The translations under genes were made by a program, and so were the position numbers. Source: Linum tenue (Eukaryota > Streptophyta > Magnoliopsida > Malpighiales > Linaceae). From it: a DNA stretch of 64,000 nt. The stretch lies in assembly GCA_946122785.1 (NCBI GenBank), contig CAMGYJ010000004.1:12856150-12920149 (forward strand), read 5' to 3'. Below are positions 10,791-22,382 of the stretch, one piece after another. How positions within the stretch are numbered: position 1 is the stretch's first letter; each line of letters begins with the position of its first letter. The notes under the pieces are model-generated. The model saw nothing but the letters and a program-made list of their open reading frames with translations, made no database searches and was not told where the DNA came from.

Positions 10791-10917
10791 GCCTCGTCCG
10801 GCAAAATGTGGCTCTGATTAAGAGTAAAAGGGAGGGAGGAAGTCAGATCTGAACAACATCGTGAGGAAAACATCCTCAACTGGCATCGCGAAGCATTATG
10901 CTAGAGGATGAACACAA
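10791..10917 (+). ncRNA. H/ACA snoRNA candidate 2
   Basis: The 3' hairpin is closed by a perfect 7-bp stem CATCCTC (10871-10877) / GAGGATG (10904-10910) with an inner GCAT/ATGC stem and a loop between that could form the guide pocket. An ACA box follows at 10912-10914, with exactly three nucleotides to the predicted 3' end. The 5' hairpin pairs CCTC with GAGG and TCTGA with TCAGA. A hinge AAAACA (ANANNA) lies at 10867-10872. The target is unknown. Same strand and spacing as the two RNAs before it suggest one polycistronic precursor, common in plants. Confidence 0.7.
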
Positions 10918-11316
10918 TCACAAGTGAAGTAGACGTGATTGTATGGTTGACTGTTAGATTAGCTATCTTATAGCGAGAAGGGTTTTACAGTATACATTTT
11001 CACAATACCATTCAATGGAAAGAACAGCCTTTTAGATGTTCAATTACAAAATTTATCAATAAAGAATACATTGCAGAACAGCGCCGTGTAATTTCTTATG
11101 CCTCTGGACTCTGGTTATCAGTTATTTGTAATATCTCACTTGACATATGGTCTTGGCTCGAAAAAATAACAAATTAATTAGAGCTCATTTGGGGTCAGGA
11201 AATGGCCACGACAGTCAGCCGAATCAAACCGATATCCGCTTGCTTTACTTTGATTCCATCACGGCTTCCATTTCTCGTCTCCCCTCTGCTTGTGTTTCTT
11301 CCTGCAGCACTCCAAG

Positions 11317-13074
11317 ATGGCATCCACCGTATCCATGACTACTAGAACACAATGTTCCATTCCCTCGCTCCTCCCTTCTCCCAGCAAGCCCAGGACCCCA
11401 GCTTCTCAAAGTTTCTCCAGTTCCTCTCACTCCCAATTCCATGGGCTCAATTTCTCAAAGCCCGCCTCCGCTAGTGCTGCTCCTGTTCCTTCTTCTTTCA
11501 AGACTTCCATTGTTGCCAAGGTACACCTGCATTCTTGCAACTAATCAGCTCCCTTCTACTGAAAAGGGATTTGCTGGTCTGACATTTGCGCCTTGTGGGT
11601 TTTGATTTCCGAGGGCAGGTGAACAAAGGGCAGGTTCCGCCCAACTTCACATTGAAAGATCAGGATGGCAAGGCTGTGAGCCTCGCCAAGTACAAGGGCA
11701 AGCCTGTTGTTGTCTATTTCTACCCTGCCGATGAAAGCCCTAGTTGTACCAAACAGGTACCCCTTTCCCTTTTCCTTTCTCCTTATTCTTTTCCAACCTT
11801 GAGATATAAGGCATAGAAGCAATTGGAGGTCAAGTAGCTCTAGCTTACGCAGTGATGCTGATTCTTGAACACAATGTCACTTATAGAAATACTACTTTTG
11901 TCCCTCTTCATTGCTTGAAGAGGCCATCTGATTGGTTAATGAATACTGATGGAGGGGCAACGACCACACTTACCTTGAACAATTTAATTTATGGTTTTAG
12001 TAAACTTTAAAGAAAAATCAAAAGAAACAGTGATAATGATGGTATTGGAAGCAGTTTATGGAAGGGAATGACACAAGATTAATGTTTTGAGTCTCTCCAA
12101 TCACTTGAATTATTGTGATAGATAAGCTTTTGTTTTCACATGGTAAGAGGTCTTGTTTCCTCCTCGTGATCTCCCAATAGAATAGTTGATTCAAACACAA
12201 GCTACGAGCTTGTGCAAATTTCAAACTCATAAGCAAGTTCTTTGGTATAAGATTCATACTTCGCCTCCTCGGTGCAACCGACTTATTGGGAAGAATTAGT
12301 TATTGGCAGTTCAGTCTCGTCAAGATCCTTTGTTTTTCCCCTTCTCGGATGTAGTTGATTTTCCAGAGTCTTTGTTTTTTGCAGGCGTGTGCTTTCAGGG
12401 ACTCTTATGAGAAGTTTAAGAAAGCAGGAGCTGAGGTCATTGGGATTAGTGGCGATGATTCATCTTCACACAAGGTATCAACTCTCACTTAATTTTGATT
12501 TCCCTTTTCCTGAAAAGCAACTGCTGCTGTAATTCTCTTGGCTGTGACTTGTGAGCCTAGGTGAATGATGAATTCATGATTGTTCGTGTACTTTGCCTTT
12601 ATCGTGGAATCAGTCCGCCCAGTGACTTCAGAAAGGGCATGAAATTAGGCTCATCACCAGGAGCTTGTCTTTTGTTATTCATAGCTTTGGGCACCTTTGT
12701 TTAAACTTTTCAGACTTTGATAAACTTCTGCAGATAGTTTGGCATTACAATTCATGAACTGCAGTCAGTACACATTATGTAGCGACGCCTGAGGTGTTTC
12801 TCTTTGCTTCGTTCTTCTCTTGGCTCTTAACGTTCGTTTTTTTCCTTTTCTGCAGTCATTTGCTAAGAAGTATAGGCTCCCCTTTACGTTGCTGAGCGAT
12901 GAGGGTAACAAAGTAAGGAAAGAATGGGGGATCCCTTCCGATCTTTTTGGAGCACTACCGGGGAGACAGACATATGTTCTTGACAAGCAGGGAGTGGTGC
13001 AGCTGATCTACAACAACCAGTTCCAACCAGAGAAGCACATTGATGAAACCCTCAAACTACTTCAGAGCCTCTAA
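11317..13074 (+). CDS. PRXQ: Peroxiredoxin Q, chloroplastic (4 exons, 216 aa)
   Basis: Exons 11317-11520, 11619-11756, 12385-12474 and 12856-13074 join in phase 0 with GT-AG introns to give 216 aa, the family length. Residues 1 to about 66 form a Ser/Thr/Pro-rich plastid transit peptide. The mature thioredoxin-fold domain has the peroxidatic cysteine Cys111 (SPSCTKQ) and the resolving cysteine Cys116 (QACAF), five residues apart as in PrxQ. It then has AEVIGISGDD, LPFTLLSDEGN, FGALPGRQTYVLD and the C-terminal FQPEKHIDETLK. Known role: thioredoxin-dependent reduction of H2O2 and alkyl peroxides in the chloroplast, near thylakoids. Ser110 replaces the Gly usually found just before the peroxidatic Cys. 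The start ATG was chosen because it lies after a C-rich leader and opens the transit peptide. It converges on the PP2C gene, 542 bp away. Confidence 0.96.
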
Positions 13075-13616
13075 CTCTACTCTCTCCGCCCACTTCTCTC
13101 AGTTTTCTCCCCACACCTAAAAAATTGCTCTCATTTTTGTAAGCATGTACCCCTACTTCTGGCTACATTCAGTACTTGTAAAGCCAATCAGAGTTACAAG
13201 AGGTAATTGTTGCATATGTTCAAGGTTGATCCCTAATCATACATAAACATGGAGTTCATTGACGAACGATGACGAGTCAAACACATGTATTCTTCTAGGA
13301 TAAATGGTGTAACAATCTTTTATGAAGTTGGATAATTTCTCGATTCATGTCATTGTGACCATGCATCGATAAATTGAATGCGGAAACGAAAGAAATTGTT
13401 TTAGCACTGTGTAATTCATTTCATTATGGATGTAGCCATCAAATATCGATCATCATTTACAAATTAGAACAGAGGTGTGAGATTAATAATGAATAAAAGA
13501 ATGGGATTAAACGAATCAGCCTAACAATTTCGAGCCTAAATAAAAAAGCTCCCAATAATTGTTGGTGGGGAAAAGAAGAAATAATAAAAAGGCTAAGCCC
13601 AACTAAAGAAATGGGC

Positions 13617-14933
13617 TCAAATGTAGCGGCCCAACTGGACAATCAACACGCTAATGTCGTCGGAAGAGCCTCTCGAGGCGGCGAGCTCAGCAAGCTTTTT
13701 ACAGGCCATCAATGGCGGCTGCTGCGATTCCATCAAAGCCTTTGCTACATCCACTGCTTCTTGATTGCTCACCTTATCCCACAACCCATCAGAGGCCAAG
13801 ATCACGAACTCGATCTCCGGCTGGATCCTCAGAATCCGCGTCTCCGGCTCCGCAATCACCCATTGTTTCAGATGCCCGTCTCCGATTCCCCTTGACACCG
13901 CCAGCGACCCCTGAATTCGCCAAGTTCCGCCGACCAAATCGACGTACCCTCCCTGAAAAACATAATCATTTCAATTGAGTTCCCTTCCCCAGTTCTTCAA
14001 TTTTAACCTAATGTCAATTTGATTTAGATGTTAGCTGCTTACCGTGGATTCGATTCGGTGCCTTTCGTCTTCCCTGGAGGGGCGGTGGTCGGAAGTGAGC
14101 GCCTCCGCGACGCCGCCTCTGCTGACGACCGCGCGGCAATCGCCAGCGTTGGAGACCACCAGGTTGCCTTTCCGGATCAGGGCGGTGACGCAGCAAGATC
14201 CGCCGCGGGCTTCCTGCTTCAGAAACTGCGAATCCGTTTCGAGATACCCTTGCTTAATCCCGTCCTCCGTTTCTTCTTCTTCTCCGGCGAGCCGTTTGAA
14301 TATGTTCTTGTCCAGGTTCGCCGCCGCGAATTCCGCGGCCTTGGCCCCGTTGTGCCCGTCGAAAACACCGAAGAAAGCCTGCGGAAAACATCGATCCGAT
14401 TAATAAAACCTAATTGGGTTGAATAGCTACGGAATTGTGAAATTGGGGGAGGCGTATTGAATTGGTACCTGTTTGGGATCTCCTTGAATTCCGACGAGGG
14501 CAGAGAAGCGATCCTCCATGGCTTCTCTCCTCCCTCTCTTGCAGAAAACGGAGTACCCATCCCCTTCCCTCTCCACCTCGGCCAGTTCGGCGGCGGCAGC
14601 CGGATTGGCCGGCGCCCCGAATCCCATCGCGGAAACGGGGATATCAAGCCTGGCCGGCCGTTTCCTCTTGGACACGGTAGGAGAAGAAGAGGAAGAAGGA
14701 ATAGCCGGTGCCGATCCCACCGCCGCTGTCTTCTGGAGGCGTAACCGGAAAGAAGGGGAGTGCGGAGAGGAAGGAGAGCAAGAAGAAGGAGAAGGGGAGC
14801 GGCAGGCGGATTTGAAGTGGCTGGTCGGGGTCAAATTCGCCGGGGAATTGGGGATGTTGAAGGAGGTGGCCCGGTTGAGGAAGAGGGAGGACGGCGGGGA
14901 GAAGACGGGGGAGTTGGATACCGCAAGGGACAT
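13617..14933 (-). CDS. Protein phosphatase 2C, AP2C type (3 exons, 378 aa)
   Basis: Minus-strand exons 14933-14469, 14378-14043 and 13952-13617, with GT-AG introns in phase 0, give 378 aa. Residues 1-88 are Ser/Pro-rich. A MAPK-docking motif (KIM) is visible at 89-98, KRKRPARLDI. The catalytic domain shows RREAMEDRF, FFGVFDGHNG (metal-binding Asp162), SNAGDCRAVV, LAVSRGIGD, LASDGLWDKV and RGSSDDIS near the end, so all main metal-binding Asp residues are present. This set and the KIM place it in plant clade B (AP2C), whose known members dephosphorylate stress MAP kinases. A chloroplast-like N-terminus is possible, but nuclear/cytosolic action is more usual for the clade. Open frames on the plus strand opposite it are shadows. 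Confidence 0.95.
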
Positions 14934-15064
14934 ATTTGGCCGGAGTTCTGCTCTTTTTTTTTTGCCGATGATCGTTCGTTTGTTTGGTTTTTTCCTCCTT
15001 TTTGGTTGCTTTTCACAACGTTTGTTTTTTGTGTTTCTTGTCTGTTGGGGGATTTTGGGTTTAC

Positions 15065-15072
15065 TTTATATA
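15065..15072 (-). promoter_or_regulatory. TATA box of the PP2C gene
   Basis: On the minus strand this reads TATATAAA (in CTATATAAAGTA), 132 bp before the PP2C start codon. This leaves a leader of about 100 nt, which contains C/T-rich tracts. Confidence 0.6.
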
Positions 15073-15089
15073 GAGTAGAGGGAAGGTGA

Positions 15090-15591
15090 GGAGGAGGGAA
15101 GGGTGGGAATTCCGTGTGCCGAAGGAAAAAGGGGAAACGCAATTTCATCCACCGTTTACTGCTTTTGACTAGGAGGGGACTGGAGAAGAAAGAAGAAGAG
15201 TTTTCTGATTTTTCCTTTGAAGAAGGCGGTCTCCGGTCGTCTCTACCTTTTCGGTTTACCCAGAGGCCAGAGCCAACCTGGGGAAGGAGAAATGACGGTA
15301 TTGCCCTTTGGATTTTGGGACGTTGGGCTTGGATCCAAGATTTGGATTTTAGGGAGATTGCAAAATGAGGATTGGATTGGCCCGGCCGGCTTGGTCAGAT
15401 TTGGTCTTCTTCTGACTCACTCCTGGTTCCCTTTTTGGGATGTTTCTGTTCTGACTTGTTTGTGGGTGTGGGAGCGTTTTTGGATTACCAAGCAAGACCC
15501 ACGCCAGGTCATCGACGGTATATCCAATATTGCATGCACTCTTTTATGTTAAAATTGTAATTGGCAGGGCAGAACAAAATTAAAACAAAAA
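15090..15591. other. PP2C upstream region, no gene seen
   Basis: Mixed-composition sequence between the PP2C promoter and the next MITE. The plus-strand frames here show no recognisable domain. It is likely promoter and spacer DNA. Confidence 0.4.
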
Positions 15592-15600
15592 TAATAGTAA

Positions 15601-15973
15601 GGGCAATGTCTATTTTTTACCCAAATTTTTTTCAGATTCTTTTATTTTAACCAAACCTATAGAAATTCTATTTATTATCCAAACGTATTATAGTTTATCA
15701 AAGTCTGGGCATTCATTCTGTTACTGTTACTTATTTCGTCCATGTGAGGAGTGAGATTTTGTTTTGTTTTTTGATAATCTTTTCATTAAAAATAGTAAAT
15801 GATGGTATTCTGACCGCCACGTAGGAAGTCAACTCATTATGGTTATACTTAGTCATCATTACTAACAGAAAAGTTGACGGAGAGTTAACGTTTGGATAAT
15901 TTTTAGGAATTCAATAGGTTTGGTTAAAATAAAAGAATCCGAAAAAGGTTTGGGTAAAAAATAGACATTGCCC
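15601..15973. mobile_element. Mutator-type MITE with long TIRs, 373 bp
   Basis: The ends are GGGCAATGTCTATTTTTTAC and its inverse. Terminal inverted repeats run for about 90 bp with few mismatches. A perfect 9-bp TSD TAATAGTAA (15592-15600 and 15974-15982) points to the Mutator superfamily. The centre (about 190 bp) is non-coding. Confidence 0.87.
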
Positions 15974-15982
15974 TAATAGTAA

Positions 15983-17045
15983 CGACCAAGGAATTATGGT
16001 CATTAGGGAGAAGGCAAATTCTGATCGGATCCGTTTGAGTTGATCTATTTTGGGTAGATATTATTCATTCTGTAATAGTGTGCGGTGATATATGAGTATT
16101 ACTTTTGACCTACTCTGTCGTGTCGTGCTTAGTTCTTGATATGTTCTATCATAATTCTCATCAATATCTACTTGCATTTTTTTTACTTTTCTAAAATCAT
16201 ATTTTTGTTCCAGATAAGACTCCAACTTTCAACTATTTATACTAAATAGCTAGCTACTTTTACTATATTATGATTCACTTATGAAGTATTTCCTTTTCGT
16301 TTTCTTGTAAAAGAATTGAAGATCAATATTCTTTTGTTCAAATAACATATAAGGATGGGCGATCTGCTCCGCCCTATATTCGTCCGAGTATTACTCGACC
16401 TAAATCGCGCCTAGTGCGAGGCAATAATAGATATTGAGGTACCCAACCCTCGTCATCCAACCTCTTTGTCTTCACTAGAAATAACCATAATACAATTAAA
16501 CTTTGAGAATTTTAAGAAGGGCACCACTAAAGCGAATTTAGGCATCGAGTATCATGTAAATAAGTTAGATGTGCATCTTTACATTTTTTTGGTCTAATTT
16601 ACTAATGGATGGGGTCAAATTATCCAATGGCTCTATCCATTGTCATGTCTACTCTCATTCTCTCTCTATGAAAGCTTTAATATAATGATAACAAAAGTTG
16701 AATTTAAACATCACTAATTGAGCAAATGATAAAGGAACTCCACTCATTTATTATTTGCTTGGTTTTATGGTGTGGAAATTAAATATGCATATTGAAATTT
16801 AAGTTTTAGTGTAAAAAAAAATCATTTAGATGATAGTTGGCTCCAATTGTAAGGAAGTGACTATCTATTATACATGAATTTCTCACAACAACTCAAATTA
16901 TTGGTACAAGTTGATTCATAATATCAATATTTGAACTTGAGCTCTACCCGATCCGACACGTTCCAAACTAGACCAAACATGCTTGGTCTGAAATTTGTAA
17001 TATTTGCCTGGTCCTTATTTTATGTTCCCGTCCCCTCAGTTTCAA
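15983..17045. other. No gene seen; AT-rich spacer
   Basis: About 1 kb without a supportable ORF, RNA gene or bounded repeat. Scattered motifs such as CCGCCCTATATTCG near 16370 have no partner copies in this window. Confidence 0.45.
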
Positions 17046-17053
17046 CCATAAAC

Positions 17054-17827
17054 TAGGGGTGGGAAACGGTGCGGTTGCGGTTAACTGCACCGCAATTTGC
17101 GGTTAACTGCAACCGCAAAGTGCCCATATTAGCCAACCGCAACCGCACTTGCTACGGTTAGCGGTTAACTGCTAACCGCAAATTGCGGTTAATGGTGCAC
17201 CGCGGTTAATGGCATCACTAACCGAGTTAACCGCTGGAATGGTCGCGCCGTCGATGTCGACGAGTAGAGCAGATGTGGAGAGGACGGCGGCGTGCTCTAC
17301 GCCTCTGATCGAGCAGGGACGGCGACGAAGGCGGGTTTTGGACAAGAAGGGACGGTGGCGGAGGAATTTCCGGACAACGAGTGTGGGTTCTGCTCTGGAA
17401 TGGTCGCGGCGTCGCAGTTGCACTAGCTGTGAATTCCAGGTCACGTCGTCGCGGTTGCATGGAACTAGGGTTTCCTTTCTTTTCGATTTGGGAAAGTGGC
17501 TGAAGAAAGAATTCGCACGCTGAGGGCTGGGGAAACGAGAACTGTGGTGGAAGGGGGTGGGTCGACAGTGGGCTAGTGGGCCTAGGGTGGGGTTTGTTGG
17601 ATGGACTGGTTTGGAAAATGAAGTGGTGGGCTGGCCTGCGGTTAGTAGTGCGGTTAGGTGCATCTGCGGTTTCGGTTGCGGTTAAACCGCAAACCGCAAA
17701 AGACTCATTCTTCCCAACCGTGACCGCAGAAAAGGTTGTTTTTGTGGTTTGCGGTTAACCATTAACCGCGCGATTTCGGTGCGGTTTGCGGTTTAACCGC
17801 ATAACCGTAACCGAATTCCCAGCCCTA
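17054..17827. mobile_element. hAT-type non-autonomous element, 774 bp
   Basis: The left end is TAGGGGTGGGAAACGGTGCGG and the inverted right end is TAGGGCTGGGAATTCGGTTAC, with a perfect 8-bp TSD CCATAAAC (17046-17053 and 17828-17835). Both subterminal regions are dense in GCGGTTAACCGC words. The middle (17220-17640) is GC-rich and may be captured genic DNA, but I cannot recognise the source. The same family ends the window start (1-400). Confidence 0.88.
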
Positions 17828-18132
17828 CCATAAACCACATACATTGTTCTGGTTCTGGTTATGATTTTCATTGTCTTTTACTTTTACATACGGTTTGGTA
17901 CCAAATGAATCGAGAGTTCATTTCATTTTAAAATAAATTACTTTGTAGAATTAATATTGAAGTGAATTCTTGTGTTTGGTATGTCTTATTCGATTCTTTA
18001 AAAATATATTGAATTATCAAACCATGTTTGACATACATTTAGAATTGAATTAAACTAAAAGTTTACAAACATTAATTAGAGCATACATTCGATTCTTATA
18101 AATTTTCCGCATAAATAATATTCATTGAAAAT

Positions 18133-18662
18133 TGTTGGGGGTATCACCAAAGGTGGGCCCAAAAGAGAGCTGTTGGGGGTATCACCAAAGGTGGGCCAAA
18201 AGAGAGCCTATCCAGCTAAAGGCAGCCCAGGGCAATGAGCCAGGAGAAGAAGCCCACAAGGCCCATTGGGCAGCATAGGCATGGAGAACAAGGCACTAGG
18301 GGCCAAAGAGGTCCAAGCTGGCACGTGGTCCCCCGCCCGTAGGCGCCTGCCAGCAGTCAGAAGCCTGACAAAGTGGTTGGGGCTTCTGACGGGAATGAAG
18401 GTACCAAGCATTTAATGGGATGGTGACGTGGAGGAGATCAATCTCGAACTTGGTGAGTATAAATAGAGGCAGTTGGTAGCATTTACACAGGTTGGACTCT
18501 CTCACTAAAACTTAAGCCGTAAAGGCACTTCTCTCACTAAGATACTGACTTGATCATCAGAGGGCTTACAGGCCGAGGCGCCCCCCTCTGTGTTGGTGTG
18601 TGTAGGCAGGCGCCGGACAGGGAAAGACGCGGGCACGTTATTCGGGCGATGAGGCACAAACA
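18133..18662 (+). repeat. 5' LTR (530 bp) with duplicated head
   Basis: It begins TGTTGGGGGTATCACC and ends GGCACAAACA. The first 38 bp are repeated directly (18133-18170 and again from 18171). That accounts exactly for its extra length over the 492-bp 3' LTR. A TATA motif TATAAATAGAG sits near 18459. About 20 substitutions from the 3' LTR were counted by eye. Confidence 0.9.
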
Positions 18663-18698
18663 ATTGGCGCGCCAGATAGGGGAGTATAAGCGAGAATC

Positions 18699-20283
18699 AT
18701 GAGTGTAGAGGCGCCTATGAGTGGAGGGGGAGAAGAAATTACGGAAGATCAGTCCGAGCGGATGAGAGGGCTGACACCCGAGACGGACGAAGGTGAGGAG
18801 AACGACGGTATGTTGCAGGGGTCGGAAGGCGCCTCGGTCACCAAAAAAGAGTTGTTTAGGATCATCGAGGATCAGGATGAGGCGATCGAGGCGCTTCGAC
18901 GGGAGGTTGAGGCCTTGAAGAGGGGAGAAGGGATGACGCCCAGCCCAACCTCGAAGAAAAGGGAAAGGATGGCAGAGGAGGAAAGCGAGTCCGGGCATTT
19001 GAGGCGTCCAAGTCAATGGCGCCTAGGTACCAGGGGATGGGACGGAGGAATCCTGGGGCGCCTATCACGTCACTGCTCCGTGAGACAGCCCTTAGCGCAG
19101 AACATACTGATGGAGCCTGCAGGAACCAACATCCCCCACTCCCAACTTATGACGAGACAACGGATCCGGATGATCACTTGAATGGATACTTCACCAAGAT
19201 GCAGCTTTACAACAGCTCAGACACTACCATGTGCAAAGTGTTCCCGTCAACCTTCGCGGGCGTTGTCCTTGACTGGTACCACCAAATCGAAGAGGGGCGC
19301 ATTGACTGCTTTGAGCAGTTTGTGGCGATGTTTTTGGCAAAATTCGCCAGCAGGAAGCGCCGCTCCCTAACCATAGGCGCCCTATTCAAGGTCAAACAGA
19401 GAGAGGGGGAAGCGCTGAGAGAGTTTTACGAAAGATGGCTCTCGGTGGCCTTGGTGGTAAAGGACGCCCAGCCGTCATTATTGGGAGTGTGCTTGAACGA
19501 ATGTACCACCAGCCAGGAGTTGTGCAGGACGCTGGCAAAGAGGGACGTGGCATCCACGGAAGACTTGGATCACCGAGTGCAGAAGGTGATCATGCTCGAA
19601 GAAACTTTGGCGGCCAGAAGGGCAGATAGGCGGAAGATGAGGGGAGAAGAAGGTGAGATGACAAGGAGACCGCATCCCCCAAGTGGACCCGGATATGCGC
19701 CCGTAAACCACTCCCAGCCGAGAAGAATAGACGTCGAGCGCCCGGCGTCCAGGGAGCGGGGGCCTTCGCGGAATACACTGACACGCTGAAGAACATACTC
19801 CAGCACGTCAAGGAGAAAGGATATCACATCCGGTGGTCGGGCCCCATGAGAGGACAACCTAATGAGCGAAACTTGGACCGATATTGCGATTTCCACCGGG
19901 AGGTGGGGCATCACACGGCCGACTGCTACCAATTGAAGACCGGGCTGCAGGGCCTGGCGGATAGGGGAATGCTCAACGATTTCATCAAGAAGCCTGAAGA
20001 GAGGGCGCATCGTACATGTGTAGCAGGCACAGAGCAAGTGGCGAGGGGGCTGCCACCCCCGCTCTACGCCCTCGACCAAGAAAAGGCACCTGAGCGAGTA
20101 CAGCTTACCATCGAGTCAATTTCGAGAACAGTAGATTTGAAGGAAAAATTGGAAGCAAATCGCCGACTGAGAGCCGCTTCGGCCGATGTACAGGAGGCTA
20201 TCGACATCAGTTTCAACAGGGCGCCCGAGGAGGCGTGCATGCTCCCATCCATGGACGCCTTGGAGATACAAGGGGTGGTCTAA
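18699..20283 (+). pseudogene. Ty3-type gag, broken by two frameshifts
   Basis: Three plus-strand frames give one gag in order. 18699 to about 19020 is an acidic, coiled-coil-like N-terminus (EDQDEAIEALRREVEALK). 19016-19789 is a Retrotrans_gag core (DDHLNGYFTKM, VLDWYHQIEEG, FEQFVAMFLAKF). From about 19770 to 20283 lies the C-terminus with CDFHREVGHHTADC, a variant knuckle typical of plant Ty3 gag. Frame changes near 19016 and 19775 prevent a single product. It would form the virus-like particle core of the element. Confidence 0.8.
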
Positions 20284-21992
20284 ATGCACCCGGGCGCCTC
20301 CACGCGTGCCCGGGCTAGTAGCCGCCGCCTTCCCTTTTCCCTTATCGCTTTCCCGGGCTTTTTTACCACCACGGGACAAAGGAGATCCCGCCCTCTTCTC
20401 ACGACGGACAAGGGAAGGCGCCTCTTCCTCCGACTCCTCCTCATTGGCAGAAGGAACAAAAGCCGCCTCCGGGGCGTCCGCTCGCGGGGCTGATGACGCC
20501 ACACTGGCCGTCTTTGTCTGCTTGGGCTCCTTCGAAGGGGCCGCCTTTGTGGGAGCCTTCCTCCCGACCTTGTCCTTCTTGGGAGCGGACGGTGCGGGCG
20601 CCGGTGGTTGAGTAGCAGCAGCAGGACTAGGCGCCCCACCCGCCATCATCGCCAGCCTACTCTTGATCAACTACCCAATGGAAGTAAAATCTGAGCCTGC
20701 ACACAAGCGCAAGGATTAGCACAAGTAAAAATCAAGAAGAACATAAGTGATTAATAAAGAGCGCCTACACACCATCGTTATAGTACTCCTACAATATCCT
20801 AATTCGATTCGCGGTAATGCGAAGGTTTACAGGTTGAGCGCTAATCAGTTCGGCCCCTCGGGTCTCTTCTGAAGAAAGATAAACCTTCGAATTAAAAGTC
20901 TCAATACTGCCCAGCGCCCAATGCCTCACGAAGGCGCCCCCACTCTCGAAGAATGAGTCTTGATAGGCCTTCATGAAGAAGAATCCTTTAAACCAACTAC
21001 GGCCCAGCTTCGGGCACCTAACCACTAAGTGGTAGGGAAGTTTGGAGCGCTTTTGCAACGCAAGGCAGTTTTCCAGCGACACTATATTGAAGAACCACCT
21101 AAATAGATTGAAGGTGGGCCTCACGTTTCGCTCTCGGCACCTGAGCTTAAAGAATACCACAACCACCATGACAGACGGTGACAGGCGCCCCAATGGGCAA
21201 TCACACATCGTCAAGATTCCCTCCAGGATAGGATCAATCGGGAAACGCAGACCGAATCTGAAATACTCCTGGTAGATGCCTATCCACTTCGGCCCGCACA
21301 CACTGACCCTCGAAATGGGCGAAGGGGGCGCGTACCACCAGTCTCGCGGAAGTTGGAGATTGGTCACCAGTTCGTGTACTCGTGCCAGCGTCACGGTCGA
21401 CTGGCGAGCTGGTCCGGCCACGACGAAGGGCAAACTGTCAGTCTCGGTGGGCAGATGATCCGGGGGGAAACGCCTTCTCCCACGTAGTAATTTTATAGGA
21501 GCCGTCGGCAGGCATGAAACTCGGGGTGGAGGCGCTTGTCGTGGCCGCAGACTCGGGCGCCCTCTCTAAACCAAAAAACCGAACCAGGCTTACAATACCG
21601 AATCGAGGTAAGAGTCTAGCCGACGCCTGCGTATAAGGGAAAAGGAGATCCAGCGGGCGCATACAAGTGGTGGCAGGGCGGTTGGTGGCGGCGTCCGCAC
21701 CAGCGGTGGTACAACGAGCAGACGAGGCGCCTGCGCCAGCATCGGTCGGGCGAGTAGGGGTGGCGCCCGCCCCAGAACCGGTTGAGGCAAAGGGAGAGGC
21801 GCCCACACCAGATCCGCTTGCAGCATCGTCGCGAAGGGAGGCTATGTAGTCGAAGAATAAGGGTGGGCTAGAGAAAGGGCTGAGCAAAGAGGGCCAAGAG
21901 ATTCTTGAGAGAAGGCAGAGCGAAGTTAGAGAGAGAGGGAGTTGAGGAAAATGACAAGGCTCGGAGTATTTAAAGGGAAGAAAGGCGCGCAT
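20284..21992 (-). pseudogene. Antisense ORF of the LTR element, Transposase_28-like
   Basis: Read on the minus strand, 21992-21438 is an N-terminal Ser/Ala/Gly-rich part ending FMPADGSYKITTWEKAFP. 21433-20789 holds the conserved block GIYQEYFRFGLRFPIDPILE, then LGRLSPSVMVVVVFFKLRCR and FNLFRWFFNI. That block matches the putative gypsy-type transposon protein family (Pfam Transposase_28) as I know it. A low-complexity C-terminal part rich in Ala/Lys/Arg/Pro follows (20670-20284). Stops between the blocks show frame breaks or unspliced introns. Function is unknown even in the family. Confidence 0.7.
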
Positions 21993-22382
21993 CGAGAGCC
22001 GTGCCCTCTGCCACGTGTCACGAAATCACGGGCGCGCCTTTGAGCTTCCCCTATTCACTTTTCTTTTTCGAAATTTTGAATTTTGAATTTCCAACTTCAA
22101 TTTTTCAAAATTCGAAAGTGGAATTTCAAAGGGCACCTCACGGTAGAGGCTCAAATTCCCGCCCGTGAGGGGGGCACCTAGACACCTGATCAGACGCCCC
22201 TACCATAGCAACACCCAGGCCGTAGCCACAAAAAAGGGGCTAAAAATGTAGGGCGCCTCTCGAGAAGTAGGGACTCCTAAAAAGCGCCCCGACCAAGGGG
22301 ACGGCTAGGCGTCCAGATGAAGGGCCAAGAGATCAGTTAGCCACTCATGTGAGGGACCATGAGCGCCTAACTGAGGGGCAAT

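Noticed and set aside
13266..13285. CGAACGATGACGAGTCAA, resembling the start of the C/D snoRNA at 10341
   Set aside because: Box C is altered (ATGACGA), no CTGA box or closing stem follows at the right distance, and it lies in the 3' flank of the peroxiredoxin gene.
14028..15078. Several plus-strand ORFs opposite the PP2C gene
   Set aside because: They are shadows of GC-rich coding and leader sequence. The minus-strand frame has clear domains, splice sites and a TATA box; the plus frames have none.
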